From: Armatimonadota bacterium
Lineage (GTDB): Bacteria; Armatimonadota; Fimbriimonadia; Fimbriimonadales; Fimbriimonadaceae
Direction of reading: 5' to 3'
Assembly (NCBI GenBank): GCA_029781035.1
Contig: JAKOXK010000075.1
Coordinates: forward strand, 1-64,000
Length of the DNA stretch: 64,000 nucleotides
The translations under genes were made by a program, and so were the position numbers. The notes under the pieces are model-generated. The model made no database searches, had not been told where the DNA came from, and worked only from the letters and a program-made list of their open reading frames with translations. Shown in pieces: positions 26,926-36,415 of this stretch. How positions within the stretch are numbered: position 1 is the first letter of the stretch; each line of letters begins with the position of its first letter.

Positions 26926-28765
26926 GTGGGCCATTGGAATCGGTGTCCTCGCGCTGATCGCGGCCGCGGTCTTCGCCGTCATCAATGGCTCGAAATCGAG
27001 CTCACAAATTGAATACAAGTACACTCCCGTGACAATTGGCGAAGTGATCCGCTCGACTTCAGCGACAGGAACGCTCGTGCCGTTGACGCAAGTCGACGTG
27101 AAGTCCAAAGCTGGAGGAATCGTCACCAAGTTGTTTGTCGAGGAGGGGTCCGTCGTCAAAGAGGGCGACAAGATTGCCCTGATCGATCCCCGCGACACTC
27201 AAGCCGCCTACGACCAAGCCTCTGCGGACCTCAGTGCCGCAGAAGCCAAGGTTCAGCAATCCCGGACCACGGCGTCCATCGAAGAGCAGAACGCGATCCA
27301 GCGCGTTGCCGATGCTGAGAACAACCTGGCCCTGGCCAAGACGAAGCTGGCTCAGGTCGAGGAAACCTACAAGGCTCAGCCTGTCCTTGCCAAAGCTGAC
27401 CTCGGGTCTGCCCTGGCGAACCTAGCCACCGCCAAGGAAGCGCTCCGCTCGCTCCAGGAGATCCAGATTCCCCAGACTCGCAAAGACGCCCAGGGGCAGT
27501 TTGAGAAGGCCAAAGCCGACTTCGCGGCGCAACAGGCTGAACTACAGCGACAACAAACGCTCCTAAAGGAAGGTTATGTCGCACAGAGCGCAGTAGACCA
27601 GCAGAAGACATCCCTTGAGTCGTCGCGGGCAACGTTTCTTGTGGCACAACAACGGCTCCAAACCATTGAGACGGAGATCGACTCCGATCTCAAGACGGCC
27701 CGCGCCAAGGTCGACCAAGCCCAGCAAGCTCTCAACCAGGCCAAAGCAAACCAGAACCGGGTGCCGCTTTCGGCGGCCGACCTCAAAGCGGCCCGTGAAA
27801 GCGTCCGGTCGGCTGAGATCGCCTTGGACCAGGCCCGCACGGCGAGACTGAACGTATCGCTCAGGCGCGAGGACATCAAGAGCGCCCAGGCCTCGGCAGT
27901 TCGGAGCCGGGTCGCCATGGACAATGCGCGTGTTCAACTCAACAGCACGACAGTTGTGGCTCCGCGAGCCGGCATCGTCACCACAAAGTACCTTGAGGAA
28001 GGGACGATCATTCCCCCTGGCACTTCGACGTTTTCGCAAGGAACCAGCCTTGTCCAGATCTCGGACACGACGCAGATGGAGGTGGAGTGCTTGGTGGACG
28101 AAGCCGACATTGCCAGCGTCAAAGTTGGCCAGAAAGTCCGGACAATCTTGGACGCTTATCCGGGCGACGTGTTCGACGGTGAAGTCAAGCGGGTTTTCCC
28201 TTCTGCCGCGACCGCATCCTCTGTCACGACGATCAAAGTCCGGGTCAGCATCAAGGGCCGTACGCCAGAGTCACGAAGCCAAAGCAGCGGTAACGGTGGG
28301 GGCCGGCGTGAGGGAGCAGGTGCCCGACAGGAAGCGGGCAACGGCTCGAATGGCGACACTTCAAGTGCAGACCGGGGCGCGACAGGGGAGCACAAGCGCC
28401 CTCCGATCCTCCGGCCCGGCATGAACGCCACCTGCGAGTTCATCCAGTTCGCTAAGGAAAACGTCGTGACGGTGCCTCAGCAGGCAGTCCAACATGAAGG
28501 CGACAAAGCCTATGTTCGGGTCGAGACTGCGGATCCGCTCAAGCCCGAGAAGCGTGAGGTCAAGGTCGGAGCGACGGGCAACGACAATGTCGAGATCGTC
28601 GAGGGCCTCAAAGAGGGCGACAAGGTGGTCGTGGCCGAAATCGACCTCAGGGCCATGCGCGACCGACAGGCCAAGATGGAGCAGGCCCAGAACAGTCAGG
28701 GAACGCTCGGATCATTCAACACGAAGGGCCCGAGCAAGTCGCGGGCATCGGGCAAGGGCGGATAG
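26918..28765 (+). CDS. Periplasmic adaptor, MacA/HlyD-like
   Basis: 615 residues with an N-terminal membrane anchor (WAIGIGVLALIAAAVFAVI) and a lipoyl half-motif (TGTLVPLTQVDVKSKAGGIV). There is then about 250 residues of Ala/Gln-rich coiled coil in several helices (residues roughly 85-335), the second lipoyl half (TTVVAPRAGIVTTKYLEEGT), and barrel and membrane-proximal domains. It is clearly longer than typical MacA, both in the coiled coil and through a Ser/Gly/Arg-rich insert of about 50 residues (around 450-500). It should bridge the permease to TolC. Confidence 0.92.
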   Translation: MNKWAIGIGVLALIAAAVFAVINGSKSSSQIEYKYTPVTIGEVIRSTSATGTLVPLTQVDVKSKAGGIVTKLFVEEGSVVKEGDKIALIDPRDTQAAYDQASADLSAAEAKVQQSRTTASIEEQNAIQRVADAENNLALAKTKLAQVEETYKAQPVLAKADLGSALANLATAKEALRSLQEIQIPQTRKDAQGQFEKAKADFAAQQAELQRQQTLLKEGYVAQSAVDQQKTSLESSRATFLVAQQRLQTIETEIDSDLKTARAKVDQAQQALNQAKANQNRVPLSAADLKAARESVRSAEIALDQARTARLNVSLRREDIKSAQASAVRSRVAMDNARVQLNSTTVVAPRAGIVTTKYLEEGTIIPPGTSTFSQGTSLVQISDTTQMEVECLVDEADIASVKVGQKVRTILDAYPGDVFDGEVKRVFPSAATASSVTTIKVRVSIKGRTPESRSQSSGNGGGRREGAGARQEAGNGSNGDTSSADRGATGEHKRPPILRPGMNATCEFIQFAKENVVTVPQQAVQHEGDKAYVRVETADPLKPEKREVKVGATGNDNVEIVEGLKEGDKVVVAEIDLRAMRDRQAKMEQAQNSQGTLGSFNTKGPSKSRASGKGG

Positions 28766-28855
28766 CCGTGGGACCTTCCCGACTCGGATGTTTACTGGAC
28801 TCCGGGCCCCCGCACGGTCTGGACAGCGAACGGTGTTGAACACGGTGAGGAAACG

Positions 28856-30079
<1,224 letters not shown>

Positions 30080-30132
30080 ACCTAAATGTCCCAATAGAAG
30101 CGGTCGGCGAGTCTTCCGCCAAGTAGATCCCA

Positions 30133-30882
30133 ATGAGTAACCCCGTCATCCAAGTCAAGGGCCTATCGAAAGACTACGTCATGGGTACGACTGTCGTGCA
30201 CGCCTTGCGCGAGGTCGACCTGACGATCAACGAAGGCGAATTTGTCGCCATCATGGGCCCGAGCGGAAGCGGTAAGTCCACCTTCATGAACATGATTGGA
30301 TGTCTGGACAGACCCACCGCTGGCCAGTACTGGCTGAATCAGAAGGAAGTCTCTGGACTCACCGACTCCGAGTTGGCTCGGGTTCGCAACAAACTGATAG
30401 GGTTCGTCTTTCAGACTTTCAACCTGTTACCACGGACTTCGGCCCTCAAAAACGTCGAATTGCCGCTCATGTACGCCGGTGTCAAAGACCGCACCGAGAA
30501 CGCAAAGCAGGCCCTGGGCCGAGTGGGTTTAGAGCAACGGATGCACCACCGTCCGAATGAACTGTCGGGGGGCCAACAGCAACGCGTGGCGATCGCTCGA
30601 GCGATCGTCAACGACCCCGTCATGATCCTGGGCGACGAACCAACCGGAAACCTCGACTCTCGGACTGGCGAGGAGATCATGGCTCTGTTCCAAGAGCTGA
30701 ATCGGGCAGGAAAGACGGTGATCATCGTGACTCACGAGGACGATATCGCGCATCACTGCAAGCGGATCATTCACTTTCGTGATGGCAGGGTCAAAAGTGA
30801 CGAAGTCGTCGAGAACCCCATCGAGGCTCGCGCGACTCTGGAACACATGCCGATAGAAAACGGAGACCTTGAGAAGAACTGA
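30133..30882 (+). CDS. ABC transporter ATPase (MacB/LolD type)
   Basis: 249 residues with a complete nucleotide-binding site: Walker [12 protein letters not shown]-loop [11 protein letters not shown], signature [14 protein letters not shown], Walker [18 protein letters not shown] and the switch His in IIVTHEDD. It energises the split MacB-like exporter. An in-frame ATG at 30076, overlapping the permease stop, reads 16 codons and then stops at TAG 30124-30126, so the true start is ATG 30133. Confidence 0.96.
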   Translation: MSNPVIQVKGLSKDYVMGTTVVHALREVDLTINEGEFVAIMGPSGSGKSTFMNMIGCLDRPTAGQYWLNQKEVSGLTDSELARVRNKLIGFVFQTFNLLPRTSALKNVELPLMYAGVKDRTENAKQALGRVGLEQRMHHRPNELSGGQQQRVAIARAIVNDPVMILGDEPTGNLDSRTGEEIMALFQELNRAGKTVIIVTHEDDIAHHCKRIIHFRDGRVKSDEVVENPIEARATLEHMPIENGDLEKN

Positions 30883-30961
30883 CGTCCATCATCTATCCTG
30901 ACTCAATTCTCCATAAGGATTAAGGGCAAGACCCTATGAATTGTTAGACTGGGCCCGACAA

Positions 30962-30980
30962 TCCTCAATGTCGTTGAGGA
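30962..30980 (+). promoter_or_regulatory. Hairpin enclosing the ribosome site of the first globin-coupled sensor
   Basis: TCCTCAA (30962-30968), loop TGTCG, TTGAGGA (30974-30980) form a perfect 7-bp stem. Its second arm contains GAGG, the probable Shine-Dalgarno four bases before the ATG at 30985. TAGACT at 30944-30949 is a possible -10 box. Confidence 0.5.
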
Positions 30981-30984
30981 CTTC

Positions 30985-32586
30985 ATGTCGAACAGCAGGC
31001 ACCACGTTGTCAGGCAAATGCCACCAGACAAGCTCGCAGCGGCCCTTCGGGCCAACCGGATTGACGAGCTAGAAGTTGAAATGCTCAGGGAGCTTGGTCA
31101 GTTTCTGACCAAGCACATGTCCCAGATCGTGGACAGATTCTACGAGCACGCCTTGACGATACGGGGGACGAGTGAGACGATCGACAGAGCTGGCAGCTCG
31201 ATCGAAAGGCTCAAAAAGACCAACCCTCACTATTTTGCCCAGATCTTCGCCGCCAAGTTCGACGAGGAGTACTTCGCTCATCGCGAAAAAATCGGCAAGA
31301 TTCACGCTGAGATTGGTCTTGAGGCGCCCGTCTTCTTTGCGTCGATGACGGCTTACTTTGACACGATATTCCCCTTGATAGTTGACCACTACAAGCGCAA
31401 TCCGAAGAAGCTCAAGCTTGCGCTCGTCGCCATGCAGAAGGCCCTCAACCTCGATCAGGCGCTGATCATTGACGCCTATATCGAGTACGGGTTTGTCAAC
31501 GAACTTCGGTCCGTTCTCTCGCAAACGACAGGCGTGGCTTCCATCCTGGCGCAGAACAGCGCTTCTCTAAGATCCGCGAGCGAGCATGCTGGGACGGCAG
31601 TCCACGAAATGTCGGAGGTGACCGAAGAAATCGCCCGATCGGCCACGTCTCAGGCCGCTTCGGCGCAAGAGTCGGCCGAGAGCACGCTCAAACTGGCTGC
31701 ATCCAGCCAGGAGATCGGGGAGGGCGCAGTGAAGCAAGGCGACGCTGTCACCAAGGCCCAGACCGCCATCGGCGACGTGAGTGACAGCATTAGCGAGATT
31801 CATCAACTTGCCTCGATCTGGGAACAAATCAAAGAACGGCTTTCTGCTATCGAAAGGGTGAAGTCGGCAGTCAAGGTGACGGCTGACAAGGTGGAGGAGA
31901 TGAACGAGAGTTCAGACCAGATCGGTCGGATCGTCCAAACCATTGAAGACATTGCCTCGCAGACAAACCTCCTGGCCCTGAACGCCGCGATCGAGGCGGC
32001 CAGGGCCGGGGAAGCTGGCCGAGGGTTCGCGGTTGTTGCCGACGAAGTCCGAAAGCTCGCCGAACACTCCGCCGTGGCCACCAAAGAGATCACGATGCTC
32101 ATCACTGCCGTTCAACAAGGCAGTCGAGACGCTGCCGACTCGATGAAAGGCACAATGCAGGACGTCGAGGGTGCCTCTGAAGTGACTTTGGAGGCAGCCA
32201 AGTGTCTCGAGGCCATTTCACGCTCGGCTGAAGGGGCCGTGCAGACAGGCAAACGGGCCAAAGACGCGATGACCGTCGTCAGCGACGTGACGATGCAGAA
32301 CGCCCAACTCGTCCAGACCATCAATAAGGCCATTGATGGGATGAATGCGATGATCGAACAAGCCGCCGCTTCGGCCGAAGAGAACTCGGCGGCCACCGAG
32401 GAGATGAGCGCGTCGTCACAAGTCCTGACGAACCAGATCGGAGAGCTTGTGGCCAGTGTTCTGAAGCTCGATGAGAACGCCAAGCAATTGACCGTGATCA
32501 ATGACAATGCCGAAGTGATCCTGTCAAAGTCCAAGCGAAAGGTCTATGGCACGGACTTGATTGCGGAATATCGGGCGGCTGCCTAG
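30985..32586 (+). CDS. Globin-coupled soluble chemoreceptor 1
   Basis: 533 residues, no membrane segment. Residues about 20-180 are a protoglobin-type sensor: [33 protein letters not shown], and [20 protein letters not shown], whose His matches the heme-binding proximal His of HemAT-type sensors. The C-terminal half is a methyl-accepting signalling domain with the conserved hairpin tip [20 protein letters not shown] and [19 protein letters not shown]; no HAMP domain separates them. It should sense oxygen or another gas and feed CheA, which is not in this window. A paralogue follows. Confidence 0.93.
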   Translation: MSNSRHHVVRQMPPDKLAAALRANRIDELEVEMLRELGQFLTKHMSQIVDRFYEHALTIRGTSETIDRAGSSIERLKKTNPHYFAQIFAAKFDEEYFAHREKIGKIHAEIGLEAPVFFASMTAYFDTIFPLIVDHYKRNPKKLKLALVAMQKALNLDQALIIDAYIEYGFVNELRSVLSQTTGVASILAQNSASLRSASEHAGTAVHEMSEVTEEIARSATSQAASAQESAESTLKLAASSQEIGEGAVKQGDAVTKAQTAIGDVSDSISEIHQLASIWEQIKERLSAIERVKSAVKVTADKVEEMNESSDQIGRIVQTIEDIASQTNLLALNAAIEAARAGEAGRGFAVVADEVRKLAEHSAVATKEITMLITAVQQGSRDAADSMKGTMQDVEGASEVTLEAAKCLEAISRSAEGAVQTGKRAKDAMTVVSDVTMQNAQLVQTINKAIDGMNAMIEQAAASAEENSAATEEMSASSQVLTNQIGELVASVLKLDENAKQLTVINDNAEVILSKSKRKVYGTDLIAEYRAAA

Positions 32587-33012
32587 AACGGTTTCCACCG
32601 CCGACTCTGTTCGGTGCCATGCGGGGTGCTCAGATCTACGGGCACCCCTTTCCTTTGGCATCCCCTTGGTACTTCCGATCACCGGGGGGATCAGGCCGAT
32701 GGGGCGAACGGCCCACCGTCGCTCTGGAATCGTTGAGTCTTGCTCGGCAAAGTTGGGCATATCGCAAACAGGGGCGACGCCTCACTTCCAGAGGCTTTCC
32801 GCGGGGTACGCGTTGAGTCTGTTATGCGCACCCGTCCGTTGTGAGGCAGTTTGATCAGTTTTCAACCCATGGGCCGGATCGGGCGGCTCCCGGGGATCCT
32901 CGTCTCGCGATTGCGTACTTTATTGGTGGTTTTGTCTATCTTTTGGGAGACAGTCCGTCGTCCGATGAATTGCTTGGCGGGCTGCGGGTGGTGCCTCGGC
33001 CCGGAAAACCAT
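32587..33012. other. Spacer of 426 bases between the two sensor genes
   Basis: Holds a probable terminator at 32623-32655 and an A/T-rich patch at about 32911-32950 that may contain the promoter of the second sensor (TTGCGT at 32911 is a weak -35). Open frames here show no protein character. Confidence 0.5.
32623..32655 (+). terminator. Probable terminator of globin-coupled sensor 1
   Basis: GGGGTGC (32623-32629) pairs perfectly with GCACCCC (32642-32648), followed by TTTCCTTT. It lies 36 bases after the stop codon. Confidence 0.6.
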
Positions 33013-34584
33013 ATGTTGACAACACGACTGGGCATAGACGCGAGGACGCGTGCTCAACGGCTCGAAGTGTGCCGGATCACTGAAAGTGACCGAGTCGTCT
33101 TGAAGTCACTTGGGCCGGTCTTCAGGCCGTCCATGGGCAAGATCGTCGACGCGTTTTACGAGCACGTCGGCAGGATTCCCGGAGCTTTGGCCGTCATCAG
33201 TTCAGCTGGCAGTTCGGTGGACAGGCTCAAAAAGACGAATCCAACTTACTTTGAGACGATGTTCAGAGGGGAGTTTGACGACGACTACTTTGAGAGTCGC
33301 TTGGTGATCGGCAAAGTCCATGCGATGATTGGCCTTGAACCACGGTTCTACTACGCAGCCATGTCGACCTACATCGACGAAATGCTCCCCTTGCTGTCAC
33401 AACACTTTCGGCTGAGCCCCAAGAAGGCGACCGAGGCTGCGGTCTGTCTGATGAAGGCTTTCAATTTGGATCAGTCCCTGATCATGGAGGCGTACATCGA
33501 GTTCGTTTTCTCGGCGGAACTCAAAGAGGTCATTTCAGCCTCGTCCGAGATCGCCGAGAGCCTTGCGAGGAGCAGTTCTCAGTTGAGCGGAGCGAGTGAG
33601 GCGTCTGGACGGTCGGTTGCGGAACTGGCGTCAGTGAGCGAACAGATCGCGATGGCTGCGACGAGTCAGGCAGAAGCCGGCCAGCAGGCAGCTCAGAGCA
33701 CGTCGCACTTGTCGGACGCGAGCGAGTCGATCGGGCAAGGCTCCGAGCGACAGGCAGCAGCCGTGACCGACGCTCATCGAGCGATCACCCAGGTGCTCCA
33801 GAGCGTGAACGACATGAGTGGCGACGCAGGAGCGTGGGAGGAGATCCGGGAGCAGATCGTCGTGATCGACCGCGTGCGCAAGACGGTCCAATCGACGGCT
33901 GACCGGGTCGAACAGATGAACTCAAGCTCGGATCAGATTGGACGGATCGTCCAGACGATCGAGGACATAGCGGCCCAAACGAACCTCTTGGCCCTCAACG
34001 CTGCCATCGAAGCCGCGCGGGCTGGAGAGGCTGGCCGGGGTTTTGCCGTTGTGGCGGACGAGGTCAGGAAGCTCGCTGAACACTCGGCTTCTGCGACCAA
34101 GGAGATCACGAGTCTGATCGTGGCCGTCCAGGCTGGAAGTCGGGACGTTGCGGAAGCGATGAGGACAACACTGAGCGATGTCGAGGACGCGGCATCGGTG
34201 ACTCTCCAGGCGACAGGCTGCCTCGAGAAGATCGCGGGCAGTTCCAGTGTCGCCGCCCGGGCCAGCACAGAGGTGACACGGGCCATGGAGGTTGTGGAAG
34301 ACGTCACCCTTTCGAACGACGGTATCGTCCGGTCCATTAAGACTGCTGTGGCGGAAATGGACCACATGATCGATCAGATCGCGGCGATTTCGGAGGAGAA
34401 CTCAGCTTCTGCCGAAGAGATGAGCGCGTCAGCTCAGCAGATGAGCGCTCAAGTCGAGGAACTGGTCGCCGGCGTGCAAGACCTTGACGCACAGATCATG
34501 AGTTTGCTCGCGGTCGTTCGTCGGGGAGAAGCGTTCCTGGCAAAGTTCAATCAGGCCGAACCAGGCGCATCCAAGGCGGCGTAG
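33013..34584 (+). CDS. Globin-coupled soluble chemoreceptor 2
   Basis: 523 residues from ATG 33013, chosen because it places the globin FYEH motif at residue 51, as in the neighbouring paralogue (55); a TTG at 32851 would add a Trp/Cys-rich stretch without a counterpart. The sensor domain has [20 protein letters not shown] and [20 protein letters not shown] with the proximal His. The signalling domain has [20 protein letters not shown] and [19 protein letters not shown]. Like its paralogue it lacks HAMP and membrane segments. The pair is a tandem duplication with divergence concentrated in the sensor. Confidence 0.92.
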   Translation: MLTTRLGIDARTRAQRLEVCRITESDRVVLKSLGPVFRPSMGKIVDAFYEHVGRIPGALAVISSAGSSVDRLKKTNPTYFETMFRGEFDDDYFESRLVIGKVHAMIGLEPRFYYAAMSTYIDEMLPLLSQHFRLSPKKATEAAVCLMKAFNLDQSLIMEAYIEFVFSAELKEVISASSEIAESLARSSSQLSGASEASGRSVAELASVSEQIAMAATSQAEAGQQAAQSTSHLSDASESIGQGSERQAAAVTDAHRAITQVLQSVNDMSGDAGAWEEIREQIVVIDRVRKTVQSTADRVEQMNSSSDQIGRIVQTIEDIAAQTNLLALNAAIEAARAGEAGRGFAVVADEVRKLAEHSASATKEITSLIVAVQAGSRDVAEAMRTTLSDVEDAASVTLQATGCLEKIAGSSSVAARASTEVTRAMEVVEDVTLSNDGIVRSIKTAVAEMDHMIDQIAAISEENSASAEEMSASAQQMSAQVEELVAGVQDLDAQIMSLLAVVRRGEAFLAKFNQAEPGASKAA

Positions 34585-34586
34585 AG

Positions 34587-35219
34587 TCATTGTGGTCGGG
34601 GTCGTGACACCCATGCGACCCTTTCCGCGTCGATGTAGCGCCACAGCTTGTCGTCTCCTCGCCCGGGCGCGAGTCCGACACGGACGGTTTGGAGTATCGC
34701 GGCCACCGGTTCGCCGGGGCTCAGATGGATGGGAGACTCGGGATCGAGCAGGTCGATGCCATAGTGGCGACGGTCGAGTCCAAGGGCAGCAGCCAGCTTG
34801 CCTGGTCCAGAACAGAGGTCTTCGGGCTTCTTGGCTTTTGGCCGTCGGATCCACAGGGAGTCCGTGCCTGAAACTGGCATCGCAGCCCTGAGCAAGACGG
34901 CGGACGCTTGCCCCTCGGGACAGCAGACGACGTTGGCCATCCAGTGGTTTCCATAGTTAAAGTACATGTAGAGGAGTCCAGGGCGTCCGTACATGACTTG
35001 GTTGCGGTCGGTTCGTCCGCGGTGAGCGTGACTGGCAGGATCGTCCGCATTCGAGTAGGCCTCGGTCTCGACGATCTGGACGGTGCAGTGAGGAGTGACG
35101 AAGCGGCATCCGAGGAGCGACTGGGCCGCTACGGCAGGGGATGGTTGGGACAAACTTGCTCGAAGATCGTCCTTAGTGTAGACAGAATACAGGGTTGAAT
35201 CACCTATAATAGTAGACAT
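34587..35219 (-). CDS. DNA-3-methyladenine glycosylase (AAG/MPG family)
   Basis: 210 residues: AAQSLLGCRFV, catalytic QIVETEAYSNADDPASHAH (Glu activates water), DRNQVMYGRPGLLYMYFNYG and DLCSGPGKLAAALGL. It removes alkylated purines, starting base excision repair. The ATG at 35219 lies only 2 bases from the divergent imuB ATG; TAAAGT six bases upstream suggests a leaderless message, while a TTG start about 23 codons in is an alternative. Pairing with imuB-dnaE2 points to a joint DNA-damage response. Confidence 0.94.
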   Translation of the reverse strand: MSTIIGDSTLYSVYTKDDLRASLSQPSPAVAAQSLLGCRFVTPHCTVQIVETEAYSNADDPASHAHRGRTDRNQVMYGRPGLLYMYFNYGNHWMANVVCCPEGQASAVLLRAAMPVSGTDSLWIRRPKAKKPEDLCSGPGKLAAALGLDRRHYGIDLLDPESPIHLSPGEPVAAILQTVRVGLAPGRGDDKLWRYIDAERVAWVSRPRPQ

Positions 35220-35220
35220 A
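35205..35220 (+). promoter_or_regulatory. Consensus -10 box and repeated motif before imuB
   Basis: TATAAT at 35205-35210 is a perfect -10 hexamer 11 bases before the imuB ATG, giving a leader of a few bases at most. It overlaps AATAGTAGACATA (35208-35220), repeated exactly, inverted, at 45044-45056. A related GTGTAGACA lies at 35176-35184. Confidence 0.5.
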
Positions 35221-35221
35221 G

Positions 35222-36415
35222 ATGAACTTTATTCTCTATGTCGGTCTGACGCGATTCTACTCGAGTGTCGTGAAGGCGCAGGCTGAGGACACTCGGCGCG
35301 CCATCGTCGTACACGCTCAAGGGCGTGTTCTCGACTGCTGCGAAAACGCGTCCGTCAGGGGGGTGGCGTGTGGCGCACAGTTGAGCGAAGCGAAAGCTGT
35401 CCTGCGCGAAGACGGGCACTTCGTTGTGTACCAAGAGGACGATTACATCGCTCGCCGCAACGAATGGCTTGACCAATGCCTCGCGTTCTGTGACGGACTG
35501 GAGACGGGCATGCCCCACGAGGCGTTCATCGATCTGACCCCGCATCCTGATCCGGGAGAGATCGCTGCGATCCTGTTGCGGTCGTTGCCAGGACCTGGTG
35601 TGACAGCCGCTATTGGCCCAGCAAAGTGGATCGCCCGATTGGCCGCACAACCTCTCGACCACCGCGCCTTGGCCATCGGGGTGGACACAGTACCTTGTGT
35701 CACTGATGCGAAGAGGCTCCTCAAATCGGTTCCGACCGCGCTGTTGTCACCGTTGCCCCTCGAACACAGGGCTAGGCTTGAATTCCTAGGATATCGTTGG
35801 GCGCGCGAGGTGGCGCAAGCTCCCCATTCGGCACTGCTGGAGCAGTTTGGGAGAGGCGCGTTTCTCATCGTTGAGACTGCAAACGGGCGTGCACTGGATC
35901 CCCCTTCACCGAACTACCCGCAATCCGCAGTCTCGGAAAGGGTGCTGTTTGGAGGCCCAGTCAACGACTCCTTACTGGTCGAAGCGGCCGTGGACGAGAT
36001 CACCGCGAGCCTTGCCATCGAACTGTGCACACGAGACATGACAGCTTCTGCGGTCACGGTCTACTTCGAGCGAGAGTCTGCCGTACCGTTGTCTTTGGAG
36101 AGGAACTTTGCCAAGCCTGTGGCAGCAGCAACGCCGTTGCGCGTCGCGGTGAAGTCCTTGTGGTCAAAAGCGCACTTGTCCTTTGCCCCAACGGGAATCC
36201 GTGTCCTCTTGCGTGGGCTCAAAAGGGCACCCCGTGGGCAAAAGAGCCTGCTGGGCATGATCGGGCAAGCCGAGAAAGAGCGTTCCTGTGACGCCTCGGT
36301 GAGGACTCTCCAGTGCGCATTCGGTGAAAGGTCGGTGATGCGGGCAGTCGACCTGGCTGTCCCCCGGCGCGAACTGGTTTTGAGGGCATGGCGACGTGCG
36401 ACAGGATGGCATTGA
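35222..36415 (+). CDS. imuB: ImuB-like, probably inactive Y-family polymerase
   Basis: 397 residues related to Y-family polymerases. The first catalytic acid is gone: the segment normally V-x-x-D-x-x-F reads YVGLTRFYSSV, with Thr for Asp, while EAFIDLTPHPDP keeps the D-L-T strand. This is typical of ImuB, a scaffold that bridges DnaE2 and the sliding clamp. Near the C-terminus QKSLLGM may be the clamp-binding motif and the tail LAVPRRELVLRAW follows the ImuB pattern. No ImuA is present. It overlaps dnaE2 by 20 bases, so the two are coupled. Confidence 0.85.
   Translation: MNFILYVGLTRFYSSVVKAQAEDTRRAIVVHAQGRVLDCCENASVRGVACGAQLSEAKAVLREDGHFVVYQEDDYIARRNEWLDQCLAFCDGLETGMPHEAFIDLTPHPDPGEIAAILLRSLPGPGVTAAIGPAKWIARLAAQPLDHRALAIGVDTVPCVTDAKRLLKSVPTALLSPLPLEHRARLEFLGYRWAREVAQAPHSALLEQFGRGAFLIVETANGRALDPPSPNYPQSAVSERVLFGGPVNDSLLVEAAVDEITASLAIELCTRDMTASAVTVYFERESAVPLSLERNFAKPVAAATPLRVAVKSLWSKAHLSFAPTGIRVLLRGLKRAPRGQKSLLGMIGQAEKERSCDASVRTLQCAFGERSVMRAVDLAVPRRELVLRAWRRATGWH

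Noticed and set aside
35173-35220. Known LexA operator at the imuB promoter
   Set aside because: Neither CTGT-N8-ACAG, CGAAC-N4-GTTCG nor GTTC-N7-GTTC is present; the shared TAGACA-type motif is reported as a new candidate instead.
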